A stretch of DNA of 64,000 nt from contig JAJTXY010000005.1 in the NCBI GenBank assembly GCA_021463865.1, positions 203,492-267,491 on the forward strand, written 5' to 3'. Under the pieces are notes generated by a model, which was not told the origin of the DNA, ran no database searches, and saw nothing but the letters and a program-made list of their open reading frames with translations. The stretch's first letter is position 1, and each line of letters begins with the position of its first letter. Below, piece by piece: positions 1 through 9,630 of the stretch. Both the position numbers and the translations under genes were made by a program. This DNA comes from Anaerolineae bacterium. GTDB taxonomy: Bacteria > Chloroflexota > Anaerolineae > Aggregatilineales > J027.

Positions 1-1571
1 CCATCGGGGTTGACTGTATAAATATCAAGGTTTCCAGAACGGCGCGAAGCAAACGCAATCTTCTGACCACTGAGACTTATGTCATCCGTTGGAATCACTC
101 CAACATTAGAAGGCGTCGTAGGACTAGGGGTTACGGTTTCAGGGGTAATCGGCATGGGGGTAACGGAGGGAAAATTTTCATCCGTGCCTGCTTCTCCGCC
201 ACCACCTTCATTGCTGAATGGATTCAAGATATAGAGAGCAATCGCCGCGCAAGAAAATAACACCAATGCACCCGTCACGACTCCCCACATCCAATAATTT
301 GGCGTGTTTTTAGCATGGGGTACTGGCGTAGAAAACTGCGTCGGATTGTTTGGGCTAGAAGGTGGCGCAAAAGACGGCAGGGTGGGGCTGGCCGCAACCG
401 GCGGATGGGGCGAAGCGATATAAGTATCGAAGCCAAGTTTCGGAGTGGCGATAACCGTGATTTCTTGATGGGATGATCGAGCAGAATCATGCAGGCTCTC
501 AGGATGTAACCCGACAGGCGTTATTTCGGCTATGGGAGGTTTCGGCGCATCCACAATTGCTGGCACAGGTTCGGTATCATCAGTATCTGTATTATGGGAC
601 GGCTCAATCGTTGGTGATTTAACAAATTGGGATACTTCAGGGAGGCGTAGCTCATCAGGCACACTAGCAATGTTTAGTTCTGGCGAAATGATACTATCTG
701 TTTCGAGTGGCGGTGCGCCGAGTGCTTCAGCCATTGCCTCATATACAGACCGGGCGGACTTTGGACGGTTGCTCGGTTTTTTGGCAAGACATTGTAGGAC
801 AACTTCGTCTACTGCATCTGGAATACGGGTCTCATGTCGTCGCATAGGGGCAGGGGCAATATAGAGATGTTCATAGGTAATTCGCTCCGAGACGGTTGAT
901 CCTTGTGCGGCTGGATGCTGTCCACCAAATGGCACAAGCCCCGTCAGCATTTGATAGAGAATCACACCGAGTGAATAGATATCCGTCTCCGCTGTAACCC
1001 CTTCGTCTAGAATTTGCTCTGGGGCCATATAAATTGGAGTCCCCATTGCCAAACCAAGTGTCGAGAGCATACCGGGATCATCGAGTAATCGTGCGATACC
1101 AAAATCGGTTACAAATAGTGACCCATTGCGATGGAGTAGGATATTGGCAGGCTTTAGATCACGGTGGATGACATTTTCGTTATGCGCAAAATTGAGAGCG
1201 GCGGTTAGTGGTTTGAGGAATTCCAGTGATTCATAGGGAGTGAGGGAACGACCCAGATTGTAAAGGGTAGTCTGCAACGTTTCACCCGGCACATAATCCA
1301 TTAAAATAAATACGAGGTCATCCGCTTCAATGAGATCATAATATCGCACAATATTGGGGTGTTGGAGCCGGGACAGAACTTCACCTTCGCGTCGGAAGCG
1401 TTTCACCAAATGTGGATCATGGGCGATTTCGGGCCGTAGTACCTTCGCCGCCAAATCCACGCTACGACGTGTATCATGTACACGGTAGACTCTAGCAAAG
1501 GTGCCTTCCCCCATATGTGCATCAAAGCGATAATGGCTTGCAATTGTTTGACCCAATAACACATCTGACAT
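1..1571 (-). CDS. Membrane serine/threonine protein kinase with extracellular TolB-like region (3' end beyond window)
   Basis: PknB-type kinase that phosphorylates protein Ser/Thr residues at the inner face of the membrane. About 523 codons are visible and the C-terminus runs off the left edge. Seen: a glycine-rich loop GEGTFARVY near residue 22, the ATP-binding Lys in AAKVLR, the catalytic HRDLKPAN near residue 137, DFG about 18 residues later, and an APE motif (MAPEQ). A long Pro/Ser/Thr-rich linker and one membrane segment (about residues 424-447) follow. The protein then enters a WD40/TolB-like strand (KIAFASRRSGNLDIY), the first blade of an external propeller. The ATG at 1571 is preceded by GGAGG about 11 bases upstream. 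Head-to-head with the glycosyltransferase gene at 1649. The target is unknown. Confidence 0.92.
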   Translation of the reverse strand, partial: MSDVLLGQTIASHYRFDAHMGEGTFARVYRVHDTRRSVDLAAKVLRPEIAHDPHLVKRFRREGEVLSRLQHPNIVRYYDLIEADDLVFILMDYVPGETLQTTLYNLGRSLTPYESLEFLKPLTAALNFAHNENVIHRDLKPANILLHRNGSLFVTDFGIARLLDDPGMLSTLGLAMGTPIYMAPEQILDEGVTAETDIYSLGVILYQMLTGLVPFGGQHPAAQGSTVSERITYEHLYIAPAPMRRHETRIPDAVDEVVLQCLAKKPSNRPKSARSVYEAMAEALGAPPLETDSIISPELNIASVPDELRLPEVSQFVKSPTIEPSHNTDTDDTEPVPAIVDAPKPPIAEITPVGLHPESLHDSARSSHQEITVIATPKLGFDTYIASPHPPVAASPTLPSFAPPSSPNNPTQFSTPVPHAKNTPNYWMWGVVTGALVLFSCAAIALYILNPFSNEGGGGEAGTDENFPSVTPMPITPETVTPSPTTPSNVGVIPTDDISLSGQKIAFASRRSGNLDIYTVNPD

Positions 1572-1648
1572 GCGTGTGGCATCCTCCGGCGTTTGTCCCA
1601 ACAGAGTGTATTGCGGCTCGTGATACCTGTCAATTGAAAGAGAGATGA

Positions 1649-2974
1649 ATGGCGAAAATTTTAATTAGCGTCTTACCCGCATCCGGACATATCAATCCGA
1701 TGATCGCCATCGCACAGGCACTTCAACGAGAAGGGCACCAAATTCGGATTGCAACCGATAGGTCGTATCATATCCAACTGCAACGGGCTGGGCTTGACCC
1801 CCTTGTGATGCCCTATCCAGATGGGGCAATTGCACAGGCATTGGAATATCTGCGTAGACCGGCGGGATGGCTGTCACAGATCAAACGCCATCCACCCCAA
1901 TCCTATTTTTTCATGCACCTTGCGGAACTTACTGCGGCACTGGTGAAACATGTTGAGGATTTTCAGCCCGATATTTTGCTGACCGATCTGAATCTATACG
2001 CGGGGCCAATCGCAGCGGAGATTTGTCAACTCCCCTATGCCAGCTACTGTGCCATTGTAAACACTTATGTTTCACCGGACGCGCCACCCTATGGAATGGG
2101 AATAGATTGGTATCCAGAGGGAGATGTGCGACGTTGGCTGTGGCCTATTTATAGCTTGGGAATGAAAGTGGTGCTGTGGCGTTATGACCGAATCGTCAAC
2201 CGTGTCCGCCACCAATATGGATTGCCAGCAGTCCATGGCACGATGCTGGCCCATTCACCCTACCTCGCATTAGTCCCCACCACCGAAGTCTATGAATATC
2301 CGCGCCGCGCCGTCCCCAAACAGTTGATGTACATTGGACCCGTCACGACAAGTGAACGCGGCGAAGTCCATGACAATTTTGATTGGACATGGCTGGAGGA
2401 CGGGCGTCCTAGCGTGTATGTTTCGATGGGAACAATTGTGGATGGAACAGATATTTTCCGCAACGCCCTAGAGGCAGCACGCGGCGCAAATTGGAAAATG
2501 GTCATGGCAATCGGCAGGCAAGGGGATGTCAAAAAATATGCGGATGCCCCACCGAATGTTTTGGTGCGAAATTTTGTACCGCAACTTGCGCTATTGGATA
2601 AAGTGCAAGCGGTGGTCTGTCATGGTGGCAATAATACCGTTACAGAAACCCTGCTGCATGGACTCCCGCTGGTCGTCATCCCCAACAGCGCAGACCAACC
2701 AGAATCGGCGGGACGGGTCAAGGCAAGTGGGGCAGGGATTCGGATGCGCCCACGTGAGGCCACGCCGCACCGTCTGCGTAAATCTATCGAAGCGATTTTG
2801 AGTGACCCCAGCTATCGTGCAGCAGCGCAACGGATTCAGGCAAGCTATCAGCAATGTGACGGCCCGATGACGGCGGCGCGATTGGTTGGACTATTGGCCG
2901 AACGAAAAACACCCATCCGTCGCCCAGAGGGGAGTGGAATCACCGTTACATTAGAAGAAGTAGCGTGGCTATAG
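1649..2974 (+). CDS. GT1-family glycosyltransferase (macrolide/UDP-glucosyltransferase type)
   Basis: A 441-residue GT-B fold enzyme expected to move a sugar from a nucleotide donor to a small lipophilic acceptor in the cytosol. The N-terminus (ILISVLPASGHINPM) is the typical acceptor-domain start. The C-terminal donor-binding region near residues 320-345 carries CHGGNNTVTETLLHGLPLVV followed by DQPESAGRV, the bacterial counterpart of the plant PSPG motif (HCG..S..E....P....P...DQ). Length matches the MGT family. The ATG at 1649 has GAAAGAGAG just upstream. It lies divergently to the kinase gene and ends before a hairpin shared with hsp20. Substrate cannot be told; related enzymes act on macrolides, sterols or carotenoid glycosides. 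Confidence 0.88.
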   Translation: MAKILISVLPASGHINPMIAIAQALQREGHQIRIATDRSYHIQLQRAGLDPLVMPYPDGAIAQALEYLRRPAGWLSQIKRHPPQSYFFMHLAELTAALVKHVEDFQPDILLTDLNLYAGPIAAEICQLPYASYCAIVNTYVSPDAPPYGMGIDWYPEGDVRRWLWPIYSLGMKVVLWRYDRIVNRVRHQYGLPAVHGTMLAHSPYLALVPTTEVYEYPRRAVPKQLMYIGPVTTSERGEVHDNFDWTWLEDGRPSVYVSMGTIVDGTDIFRNALEAARGANWKMVMAIGRQGDVKKYADAPPNVLVRNFVPQLALLDKVQAVVCHGGNNTVTETLLHGLPLVVIPNSADQPESAGRVKASGAGIRMRPREATPHRLRKSIEAILSDPSYRAAAQRIQASYQQCDGPMTAARLVGLLAERKTPIRRPEGSGITVTLEEVAWL

Positions 2975-2984
2975 AAAGAAAATG

Positions 2985-3035
2985 AATGAAAAGAGGCGGA
3001 GAAATGATGTTGTCATGTGATGCTCCGCCTCTTAG
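2985..3035 (-). terminator. Hairpin between the convergent glycosyltransferase and hsp20 genes
   Basis: Perfect 11-bp arms AAGAGGCGGAG (2991-3001) and CTCCGCCTCTT (3023-3033) around a 21-base loop. Read on the minus strand, the stem is followed by T-rich sequence (TTTTCATTCATTTTC), so it best serves as the terminator of hsp20. The plus side has no T-tract. Confidence 0.6.
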
Positions 3036-3048
3036 GAACGGTCCTAGC

Positions 3049-3501
3049 TTATTTCTTGCCGTTGCCGCTCTTGATGGCAATTTGACGAGGTTGGACTTCG
3101 GGCGATTTAGGCAGGGTTAGGGTCAGTACGCCGTTTTCAAAGTTGGCGTCAACATCGTCGGCCTTGATCGGCTGAGGAATGTGGATACGGCGGCTGAATT
3201 TGCCATAGCGACGTTCTTTCATCAAAGTCCGGCCTTCCTTCTTTTCCTCAACCTGCTCTGGAATTTCAGCCTCAATGTTTAGGAAATCCCCATCCATATG
3301 AACGTGGATATTCTCAGCTTGTACCCCCGGCAGGTCGGTTTTAACGACATAATTCTGGTCGTTTTCGTCTACATCAATCGCTAGGCCAAAGTCGCTGAGA
3401 CGTCCCTCAAATGGATGCCATGTCTCATCAAACAGACGGTCAAGCGCACTCTGCATGGTCATCATTTCACGAATTGGATTCCAACGAGCAACCTTGTTCA
3501 T
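3049..3501 (-). CDS. Small heat-shock protein, Hsp20/alpha-crystallin family
   Basis: A 150-residue cytosolic ATP-independent holdase chaperone that keeps unfolding proteins soluble. The N-terminus (WNPIREMMTMQSALDRLFDE) is typical of class A bacterial sHsps. The alpha-crystallin domain covers about residues 40-140, with the conserved NGVLTLTLPK strand near residue 125. A C-terminal RQIAIK stretch stands in for the usual IXI anchor. The start is supported by GGAGG nine bases before the ATG. Its upstream region holds a TCCTAC/GTAGGA inverted repeat but no CIRCE element. Family call is secure. Confidence 0.95.
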   Translation of the reverse strand: MNKVARWNPIREMMTMQSALDRLFDETWHPFEGRLSDFGLAIDVDENDQNYVVKTDLPGVQAENIHVHMDGDFLNIEAEIPEQVEEKKEGRTLMKERRYGKFSRRIHIPQPIKADDVDANFENGVLTLTLPKSPEVQPRQIAIKSGNGKK

Positions 3502-3557
3502 ACAATACCTCCGAGATTTCTCTTTGCTTTGAGATAGTGTCTATGCTTTTAGAATAG

Positions 3558-3572
3558 TCCTACTGTGTAGGA
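3558..3572. promoter_or_regulatory. Short inverted repeat upstream of hsp20 (candidate operator)
   Basis: TCCTAC (3558-3563), spacer TGT, GTAGGA (3567-3572), about 57 bases before the hsp20 start. It is next to a TATTCT that could be a -10 box on the minus strand. It does not match the CIRCE consensus. A regulatory role is only inferred from position and symmetry. Confidence 0.25.
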
Positions 3573-3617
3573 GAAATTTATGAGCAAGATAGGAGCAATA
3601 TAAGAAATTTTGCACGG

Positions 3618-4229
3618 TTATTCGTCAAGCAGCAGGGGGGTAATCCGCCCAGCGGTCAGTTCACGCAGGGCATCGGTAAAAGGGGCTAAATCATCCTCAG
3701 CAATGCGCAAAATCAGCAGTATTTCCGCGCCAAAATCCTCAGATTCGACCTGACAATCATAATTGCTCACAAGGAGTTTGACCCGTTCATAAATCGGGTA
3801 GGGGATTTCGACCCCGATGGTACGACGAGTGATTTTGAGTTCGGTTGGCAAGGCGGCGACGGCTTCGCGGGCGGTTTGACCATAGGCATGAACCAATCCT
3901 CCCGTCCCCAGTTTGGTGCCGCCAAAATAGCGCGTGACGACCAATACCACATCCCCAACATTCGCCCCACGAATCACAGCAAGGGCGGGCGGGCCAGCTG
4001 TGCCGGAGGGTTCCCCATCATCACTCATACCCTCTGTCACACTTCCGCCATAGCCGATTCTGAAGGCATAGACATGATGGGTGGCATCCGGCATTTCATT
4101 GCGGACGGCCTGTATAAATGCTTTGGCTTGCTCAACGGTATCAGCGCGACCAATCGTGCCATAAAACCGCGAATTAGAGACCTGATATTCGATACGGATG
4201 CGTGTTTTGGGTACAGGATAGACAGCCAT
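3618..4229 (-). CDS. yigZ: YigZ/IMPACT family protein
   Basis: A 203-residue cytosolic protein of the UPF0029/IMPACT family. Seen: the N-terminal IMPACT domain with the signature DDGEPSGTAGPPAL (near residues 70-83) and VVTRYFGGTKLGTGGLVHAYG, followed by the C-terminal ferredoxin-like DUF1949 half (about residues 140-200). The family is linked to translation or ribosome stress in some organisms, and its biochemical role in bacteria is not firm. It starts 6 bases after recJ ends and is the last gene of the minus-strand operon beginning at 11714, so it is probably cotranscribed with the DNA-processing genes. Confidence 0.93.
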   Translation of the reverse strand: MAVYPVPKTRIRIEYQVSNSRFYGTIGRADTVEQAKAFIQAVRNEMPDATHHVYAFRIGYGGSVTEGMSDDGEPSGTAGPPALAVIRGANVGDVVLVVTRYFGGTKLGTGGLVHAYGQTAREAVAALPTELKITRRTIGVEIPYPIYERVKLLVSNYDCQVESEDFGAEILLILRIAEDDLAPFTDALRELTAGRITPLLLDE

Positions 4230-4235
4230 AATAGT

Positions 4236-6551
4236 CTACAGAATTGTTTGCGGGTCAACCCGTCGAAGATAATTTCGATAGGCAACGGATTCATTCCATG
4301 CCTGTTCCAACCACTGATACAGACTGAATTTATCATCAGACAGTTGTGAGGTCGCCGTCAAGGTAATTTTGCCGCGTACTCCAATTTGTACCCCGAACTT
4401 GCCGGATGCAGCGAGATATTCAAAGCCCAATCGAATCACGGTAGGGGATTGCCCAAGCCGCTCCACAAATTGGGTGACGGACGCCTGTCCCTCTTGTTGA
4501 TTCATGACGACCTCCGCCAGTTTACTCAAGAAATCCAAGTAGTCAGTGAGGGTAATCAAAGGTGAGGGGGCAGCCACCCAATAGACCCGACGCGGTTGGA
4601 CTTTTTCCATCGCCTCGGCCAGCCGTTCAGGAGTAGGGGGGGCGGTTAAAATCACCAATGTTTCGGCGGGAAGGAGTTCACTTAACGGCAGGCCGGGAGA
4701 TTGTGATTTTGGAAAGCCCTCGGCCCAAATCTGTGTATCTGGGTCATTAGCCTGCGCCTGTGCTAATACTTCAGCAGGCGATTCGGCACGGCAATCTAGT
4801 ATTTCGGGTGGCAGACGGAGCGAAAAGGTCGGCGCTTCAACCTGTACCCAATCCTCTAGCACAATCTGCAACTGACGCTCCCCTTTATAGGTCGTGACAT
4901 CCAGTGTATAGGCTAAATCGAAACGACCTTCGGGTAGAGGCAGGTCGGCACTGTTCCACCACAAAACTGTTTGACGATATCCGGTCCGGTTTTCAATCGT
5001 CAGGCGGCGGTGTTGGCTATCCGCCCCCAATTTAGCCGCGCTGACGAGGGCCAGATCACGCGAGCAAAAATTGGGAATCGGATTGCCCTCTCCAAATGGG
5101 GCAAGGCGTTGTAGTTGATAACCGAAATCAAGGGTGAGTTGTTCCAATCCCAACTGGCCCTCGATTAATAGGCTGGGGGGCGGGGTGGTTCTTTTGGTCG
5201 CGGCAAAGGCTTGCGAGAGGCGGCGACGCAGCATGGGCAACCGTTCGGCCTGAATCCCTAATCCACCTGCACCCTCATGCCCACCATAATTTTCAAGGAT
5301 GTCTGATATTCGTGTGAGGGCTTCGCCAACCGAATAGCCGGGAGCGCCGCGCACCGACCCTCGCGCAATTCCCTCTTCCGCACTGACCAACAACGCAACG
5401 GGTCTATGATATTGTTCAGCAAGCTGGCTGGCGACAATGCCGATAACCCCGCTGTGCCAATTGGGACTGCTGAGAACCAGCACCTCCCATTCCAAAAGCG
5501 ACGGGTCAGCCTGAATTTGTTCCTGAGCCGCTTCCAGTGTCTGTCGGGTGAGATTACGCCGCTGACGATTAAACCCATCTGCCTGCGCCGCCAAAATTTG
5601 AGCGGTAGTGCGGTCCGCGGTGGTTAATAATTCGACGGATTTGCGGGCGTCATCCAAACGACCCAACGCATTGAGGGGTGGGGCGATGCGAAAGCCGATG
5701 TCGGTAGAGGTCAGCGTTGAGGGCAGGATTTGCAATTGTTCACACAAGGCCAGTAAGCCGACCCGCTGCGTTTGATGGGCGGCCCGTAAGCCCAATTGCA
5801 AGAGATAGCGGGTGTCACGGATAAGGGGGACGACATCGGCGACCAAACCCAGTGCCACCAAATCCAGAAATCGGTTGGCCTCGTTACCCCGTCCGAGCGC
5901 ATCATAGAGCGCTTTCAATACCATATAGCTGACACCAACGCCGGAAAGGGTGTATAGAGGATGGTCTTCACGCGGTAAATGATGGACATTCACCAGTGCG
6001 TGCGCTTTAGGCAGGTCGGGTAGGAGTTCATGATGATCGGCGATGATAACCGGAACCCCCTGTGTATTGGTGTAATCCACCGCGTCGTTGGCCGTTGAAC
6101 CCGTGTCACAAATGAGCAGCAAATCCGGCTTTACGGCTTGAATAAGCGGTTTTAGACGATGTAGCTGGACACCATGCGAATCCGTTTGGCGGGAGGGGAT
6201 GTGATACTCTACAGATAGACCTAAGCGCCGCAGTCCTTCAACCCACAAGGCCGTCGCCGTCTGCCCATCTACGTCAAAATCCCCCCATATAATGATACGT
6301 TTATTGCCTTGATTTACTAGCCTTTTAAGATAATCAACAGCCTTATCCAGATAGGGTAAATCTGAGGGCAGGGCAGGAGTGTAATGATCGCTGGACAGGA
6401 AAGCAATGGCACTTTCCGGCGTTCTGATGCCTCGCTCGATCAACAAAGTCATTAATTCTGCGGGAAGCGGGCCACCGGGGAGTTCCCAATGCAAATCCGT
6501 CGCAACGGACATGGAAAAATCGTGGCTGTAACGCCATTCTTTGCTAGACAT
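4236..6551 (-). CDS. recJ: RecJ single-stranded-DNA 5'-3' exonuclease
   Basis: A 771-residue DHH-family exonuclease that degrades single-stranded DNA 5' to 3' in recombination and repair. Motif I is WGDFDVDGQTA near residue 90 and motif III is ADHHELL near residue 170; both supply metal ligands. The DHHA1 region holds the GGHEGAGGLG signature near residue 425. The OB-fold and a longer C-terminal extension (about residues 570-771) follow and are less recognisable. It begins 3 bases after the stop of the PD-(D/E)XK nuclease gene, so it is translationally close to a helicase/nuclease set. Initiation at ATG 6551 looks sound. Confidence 0.95.
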   Translation of the reverse strand: MSSKEWRYSHDFSMSVATDLHWELPGGPLPAELMTLLIERGIRTPESAIAFLSSDHYTPALPSDLPYLDKAVDYLKRLVNQGNKRIIIWGDFDVDGQTATALWVEGLRRLGLSVEYHIPSRQTDSHGVQLHRLKPLIQAVKPDLLLICDTGSTANDAVDYTNTQGVPVIIADHHELLPDLPKAHALVNVHHLPREDHPLYTLSGVGVSYMVLKALYDALGRGNEANRFLDLVALGLVADVVPLIRDTRYLLQLGLRAAHQTQRVGLLALCEQLQILPSTLTSTDIGFRIAPPLNALGRLDDARKSVELLTTADRTTAQILAAQADGFNRQRRNLTRQTLEAAQEQIQADPSLLEWEVLVLSSPNWHSGVIGIVASQLAEQYHRPVALLVSAEEGIARGSVRGAPGYSVGEALTRISDILENYGGHEGAGGLGIQAERLPMLRRRLSQAFAATKRTTPPPSLLIEGQLGLEQLTLDFGYQLQRLAPFGEGNPIPNFCSRDLALVSAAKLGADSQHRRLTIENRTGYRQTVLWWNSADLPLPEGRFDLAYTLDVTTYKGERQLQIVLEDWVQVEAPTFSLRLPPEILDCRAESPAEVLAQAQANDPDTQIWAEGFPKSQSPGLPLSELLPAETLVILTAPPTPERLAEAMEKVQPRRVYWVAAPSPLITLTDYLDFLSKLAEVVMNQQEGQASVTQFVERLGQSPTVIRLGFEYLAASGKFGVQIGVRGKITLTATSQLSDDKFSLYQWLEQAWNESVAYRNYLRRVDPQTIL

Positions 6552-6554
6552 GGG

Positions 6555-7373
6555 CTAAAACTCCACCACTGAAGGGTTACTTTCCAAATCGCCAAGCCCC
6601 CAGTAGTCCTCAAGGTCAGCCTCATCCGGCGGGACGGAAGGGCTTTGACCACGACCACATAAGCCACGATAGAGACAAAATCGGCAATGGGTGACATCCT
6701 CGGTCAGGGCAAAATCTGACGACTGGACGACTTCAATGACACTGCGGATATGGGCTTCATATAATGCAACTGAGTGTTCATCTACTGAAAACAGGCGCGT
6801 CTCACCCGTCGGAATTTGAATATATTGCAGGGCCATTTCTTTAATAGGCCGTCCGACCAACCGCGCCGCTTCTCGATACAGCACCAACAGATAGACGACG
6901 GTCTGCATCCGCTGGCCCAAACGTACTGGATCAGGCAGGCGTCCGGTTTTCCAATCTAGTGCCATAACCGCATTGCCGCGCAGGGTAATCAGGTCAAATT
7001 TTGCCAAAACCGAATAGCCCGCGACAGTGGTCGAAAGTGATACTTCAGGCCATGTTTTTTCAAATGACCCAAGCCCCGTGAAAATCTCCTGATAACGCCG
7101 CAGCCAAGTCTCTAATGTGGAATCACCAGCCGCACTGGACTGTAAGGTATCCAACGACATGCCAAGTTGATGACGCTGCACCATCTGATGAAATCTCGCG
7201 CCGCGATCAAGGGCCTGCTCGACCTCCGACTGCGGTTCGGCGAGGGGGGACGGCCAACGCTGCTGCTGGATATGTGCCAAATAAAATCGGCGCGGGCACT
7301 CCATAAAATCTTGCAGACGCGATTGGGTGTAATGAAAATCGGGTGGAAATTGCACTTGATTAGGCGTCGCCAT
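6555..7373 (-). CDS. RecB/AddB-like PD-(D/E)XK nuclease with Fe-S cysteines
   Basis: A stand-alone nuclease of about 272 residues, in the family of the nuclease domains of AddB, RecB and Cas4. Seen: an early cysteine in MECPRRFYLA (Cys26), the helix His in GARFHQMVQRH, an Asp in AKFDLI, the active-site DWKTG, and QMQT-type RMQTVVYL. A C-terminal cluster CRFCLYRGLC completes four cysteines (1+3), the arrangement that binds a 4Fe-4S cluster in AddB and Cas4. I chose ATG 7373 because GGGAGG lies just upstream; a longer frame reaches 7433 but lies inside the helicase gene. It overlaps the helicase 3' end by 14 bases, which suggests coupled translation and a shared complex. Confidence 0.9.
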   Translation of the reverse strand: MATPNQVQFPPDFHYTQSRLQDFMECPRRFYLAHIQQQRWPSPLAEPQSEVEQALDRGARFHQMVQRHQLGMSLDTLQSSAAGDSTLETWLRRYQEIFTGLGSFEKTWPEVSLSTTVAGYSVLAKFDLITLRGNAVMALDWKTGRLPDPVRLGQRMQTVVYLLVLYREAARLVGRPIKEMALQYIQIPTGETRLFSVDEHSVALYEAHIRSVIEVVQSSDFALTEDVTHCRFCLYRGLCGRGQSPSVPPDEADLEDYWGLGDLESNPSVVEF

Positions 7374-9630
7374 TGATAACCTCCCGTAGATGATATAGTG
7401 GGACGGCGGGCTGCTTGACAAAACTACCGCCACGTTCCCAATAGCGACCTACATTCCACGTAATGCTCAAATCCGACTTGGCACGGGTGATACCGACATA
7501 GAGCAAACGCAGGCGTTCGGCGGCGTAGTCAATACGGGCTTGTTGAGAGGCAGGGCCGGGTTCGTAATCATCAGGGCGTTTATTAATCAAAGCGTCCAAT
7601 TGGGCCAAGACCTCGGCCTCGAGATTGAGGTTATCCCGAATAAAGCGTTTTTCGCCGAGATATTCCTCGTAATCCAGTGCTGAGGGGAAACTATAATTAT
7701 TAACCGCCATCAAATAGACTCGATCCCATTCCAGCCCTTTCGCGGCGTGCATGGTGCTGACGGTGATAATCCCCGGTTTCGGTGCATAGCCTGTCTCGGC
7801 ATCGTCAAAGCCGATGAATTTCCGCTGGTTTTCGCTGATCTGGCGGAGTTCTTCGGCGAGGTCGGGCAAGCGCCATGTAGGGTTAGCTTGGGCGATACTT
7901 CGCATCAACACCGCGATTTTATAGGTCAGGGCAATGTCGGTAGGGTCAGTGAAAAGGTCTTGCCCGATGGTGAGCAACAATTGGTCAATTGGCAAACTGA
8001 GCGCGGACAGCCACCGTCGGATCAAGGCAATAAACCCGTCCAGATTTTCATGATAGTCGTCGGGGAGTTCCAAATCCAACGCAAGTGTCCAATCCCCACC
8101 AACAGGCCAGATAAAATCTTCAGGTTGTTTATGCCGATGCAGGGCCTTCTGAATTTGGTTAATCGGCCCTTCAGCGTCCTCAATTTCTTCCCCATCGAAA
8201 TACATCGGCACCCATACATCGCGGTATACCGCAGCAAGAAGTGGGCTGCTGCGCGGATTGGAAAGATAGAGCAAAGCCGAACGCAGCAAGCCAGCCGTCG
8301 CGCGAGTCTCGGTGGTACTACGGAGAAGCTCCTCATAGGGCAAGCCTGCTTCTTGCAGCAGTTGGGTTAATTGAAACCCCCGACTGTTCTCTGGAACAAG
8401 AACGGCTACTGTTTTATCTGGATTCTCTGGCAACCATTTTTGCAACGAGCCCAGCACCACCTTGAGTTCATCATCAGGGTTAAGACGGCGATTAAAAGGA
8501 TAGATATATAACGTTGAGACGGCATCCAGCGGGTTGGCTTGAATATCTCCCGGCTCAGTCGGCACGATGTCCTGAGGATAAAAAGCACTTCGCAGTTCCA
8601 TCACCGGATGTTGATCGGTTGTCCAGCGTACCAGTTCATTGGCTAATCGGATGATTTTGCGCGACGAACGCCCCGACGTATTTAAGGGGCGATCTTTGAC
8701 ATCGGGATTCGCAAGGAAATTTCGCAAAAACTGCGGATTGGCACTGGTGAAGGTGGTGTTAATGGCCTGATTGGGATCACCCACGCGCACCCAATTCTTG
8801 CCACCTGTCAGCAGCCACAGCATTTTTTCTTGGAGCAGGCTGCTGTCTTGGGCCTCATCCTCCAAGATATAGGGCCAGCGATCTTGCAGTCGCTCTAAAT
8901 ATTGGGCATCTGTTTGAAGGGCCGTCAGCGCAAGCCGAACTAAATCTTGAAAGTCTACTGCGCCGCGATAGGCTAGACTGCGCTGATAATCCTGATAGAC
9001 CGCTGTTGCAAAACGGGATAGATCAAATAGGGCATCCTGATTTTCAAGAGCTATGCGCAAATCTTCGGGGGTAATCTGCATCTCTTTGGCCCGACTGATA
9101 AATCGGTCAACGAGGTCTATGAGAAGTTCGGGCAGGTCTTTGTTGATGACCACCTTCTCATAGCGTTCTTCCACTTCTTCGCTAAGAATCCAACGCAGTC
9201 GTTCGCGCCATTCAGAGTAATGAGCCGTCACGGTATCGCGCCGAATAGCATAGGCTACACGGTCATCCACAATACGAAAATCCTCGGCTAATCCAACCAA
9301 TGCAGGTCGTTCACGGACAATGTCGTGGGCCAGACCGTGTAAGGTACGCACACGATAGCCTGTATAGGGCAGCAAACCGCGCTCTTGTTCCAAAATGGCG
9401 GCTATACGGCTCTTAAAACTGTTGACGGCGGCATTGGCGAAGGTCACGATCAAAACTTCTTGATCACGTCCGGCTCGCCGATTACTCAATTTCTGGACTA
9501 ATGCAGCGGCGAGATGCGACAACGTGAAGGTTTTGCCGGAACCGGGGACAGCCGCTACGCCCATCAAACCCCGCGAATAGCTGATGATGTCAAACTGGGA
9601 TGCGCGAAATTTAAACGGGGTATCGTTCAC
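7360..9630 (-). CDS. UvrD/Rep-family ATP-dependent DNA helicase
   Basis: A 756-residue superfamily 1A helicase. Motifs in order: Walker A VPGSGKTFT near residue 28, motif II LEDEAQDS near residue 257, motif III VRVGDPNQAI, motif V STMHAAKGLEW near residue 640, and motif VI LLYVGITRAK near residue 715. All catalytic motifs look intact, so it should be an active 3'-5' motor. There is no nuclease domain at its C-terminus, unlike AddA or RecB; that activity is encoded by the next gene. It overlaps the upstream AddB-like gene by 4 bases (ATGA) and the downstream nuclease gene by 14 bases. It is probably the motor subunit of an AddAB-like machine. Confidence 0.93.
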   Translation of the reverse strand: MNDTPFKFRASQFDIISYSRGLMGVAAVPGSGKTFTLSHLAAALVQKLSNRRAGRDQEVLIVTFANAAVNSFKSRIAAILEQERGLLPYTGYRVRTLHGLAHDIVRERPALVGLAEDFRIVDDRVAYAIRRDTVTAHYSEWRERLRWILSEEVEERYEKVVINKDLPELLIDLVDRFISRAKEMQITPEDLRIALENQDALFDLSRFATAVYQDYQRSLAYRGAVDFQDLVRLALTALQTDAQYLERLQDRWPYILEDEAQDSSLLQEKMLWLLTGGKNWVRVGDPNQAINTTFTSANPQFLRNFLANPDVKDRPLNTSGRSSRKIIRLANELVRWTTDQHPVMELRSAFYPQDIVPTEPGDIQANPLDAVSTLYIYPFNRRLNPDDELKVVLGSLQKWLPENPDKTVAVLVPENSRGFQLTQLLQEAGLPYEELLRSTTETRATAGLLRSALLYLSNPRSSPLLAAVYRDVWVPMYFDGEEIEDAEGPINQIQKALHRHKQPEDFIWPVGGDWTLALDLELPDDYHENLDGFIALIRRWLSALSLPIDQLLLTIGQDLFTDPTDIALTYKIAVLMRSIAQANPTWRLPDLAEELRQISENQRKFIGFDDAETGYAPKPGIITVSTMHAAKGLEWDRVYLMAVNNYSFPSALDYEEYLGEKRFIRDNLNLEAEVLAQLDALINKRPDDYEPGPASQQARIDYAAERLRLLYVGITRAKSDLSITWNVGRYWERGGSFVKQPAVPLYHLREVINGDA

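Noticed and set aside
7747..8370. A 207-codon open frame on the plus strand
   Set aside because: Lies wholly antisense to the UvrD helicase gene, whose motifs are intact; no ribosome binding site or protein family.
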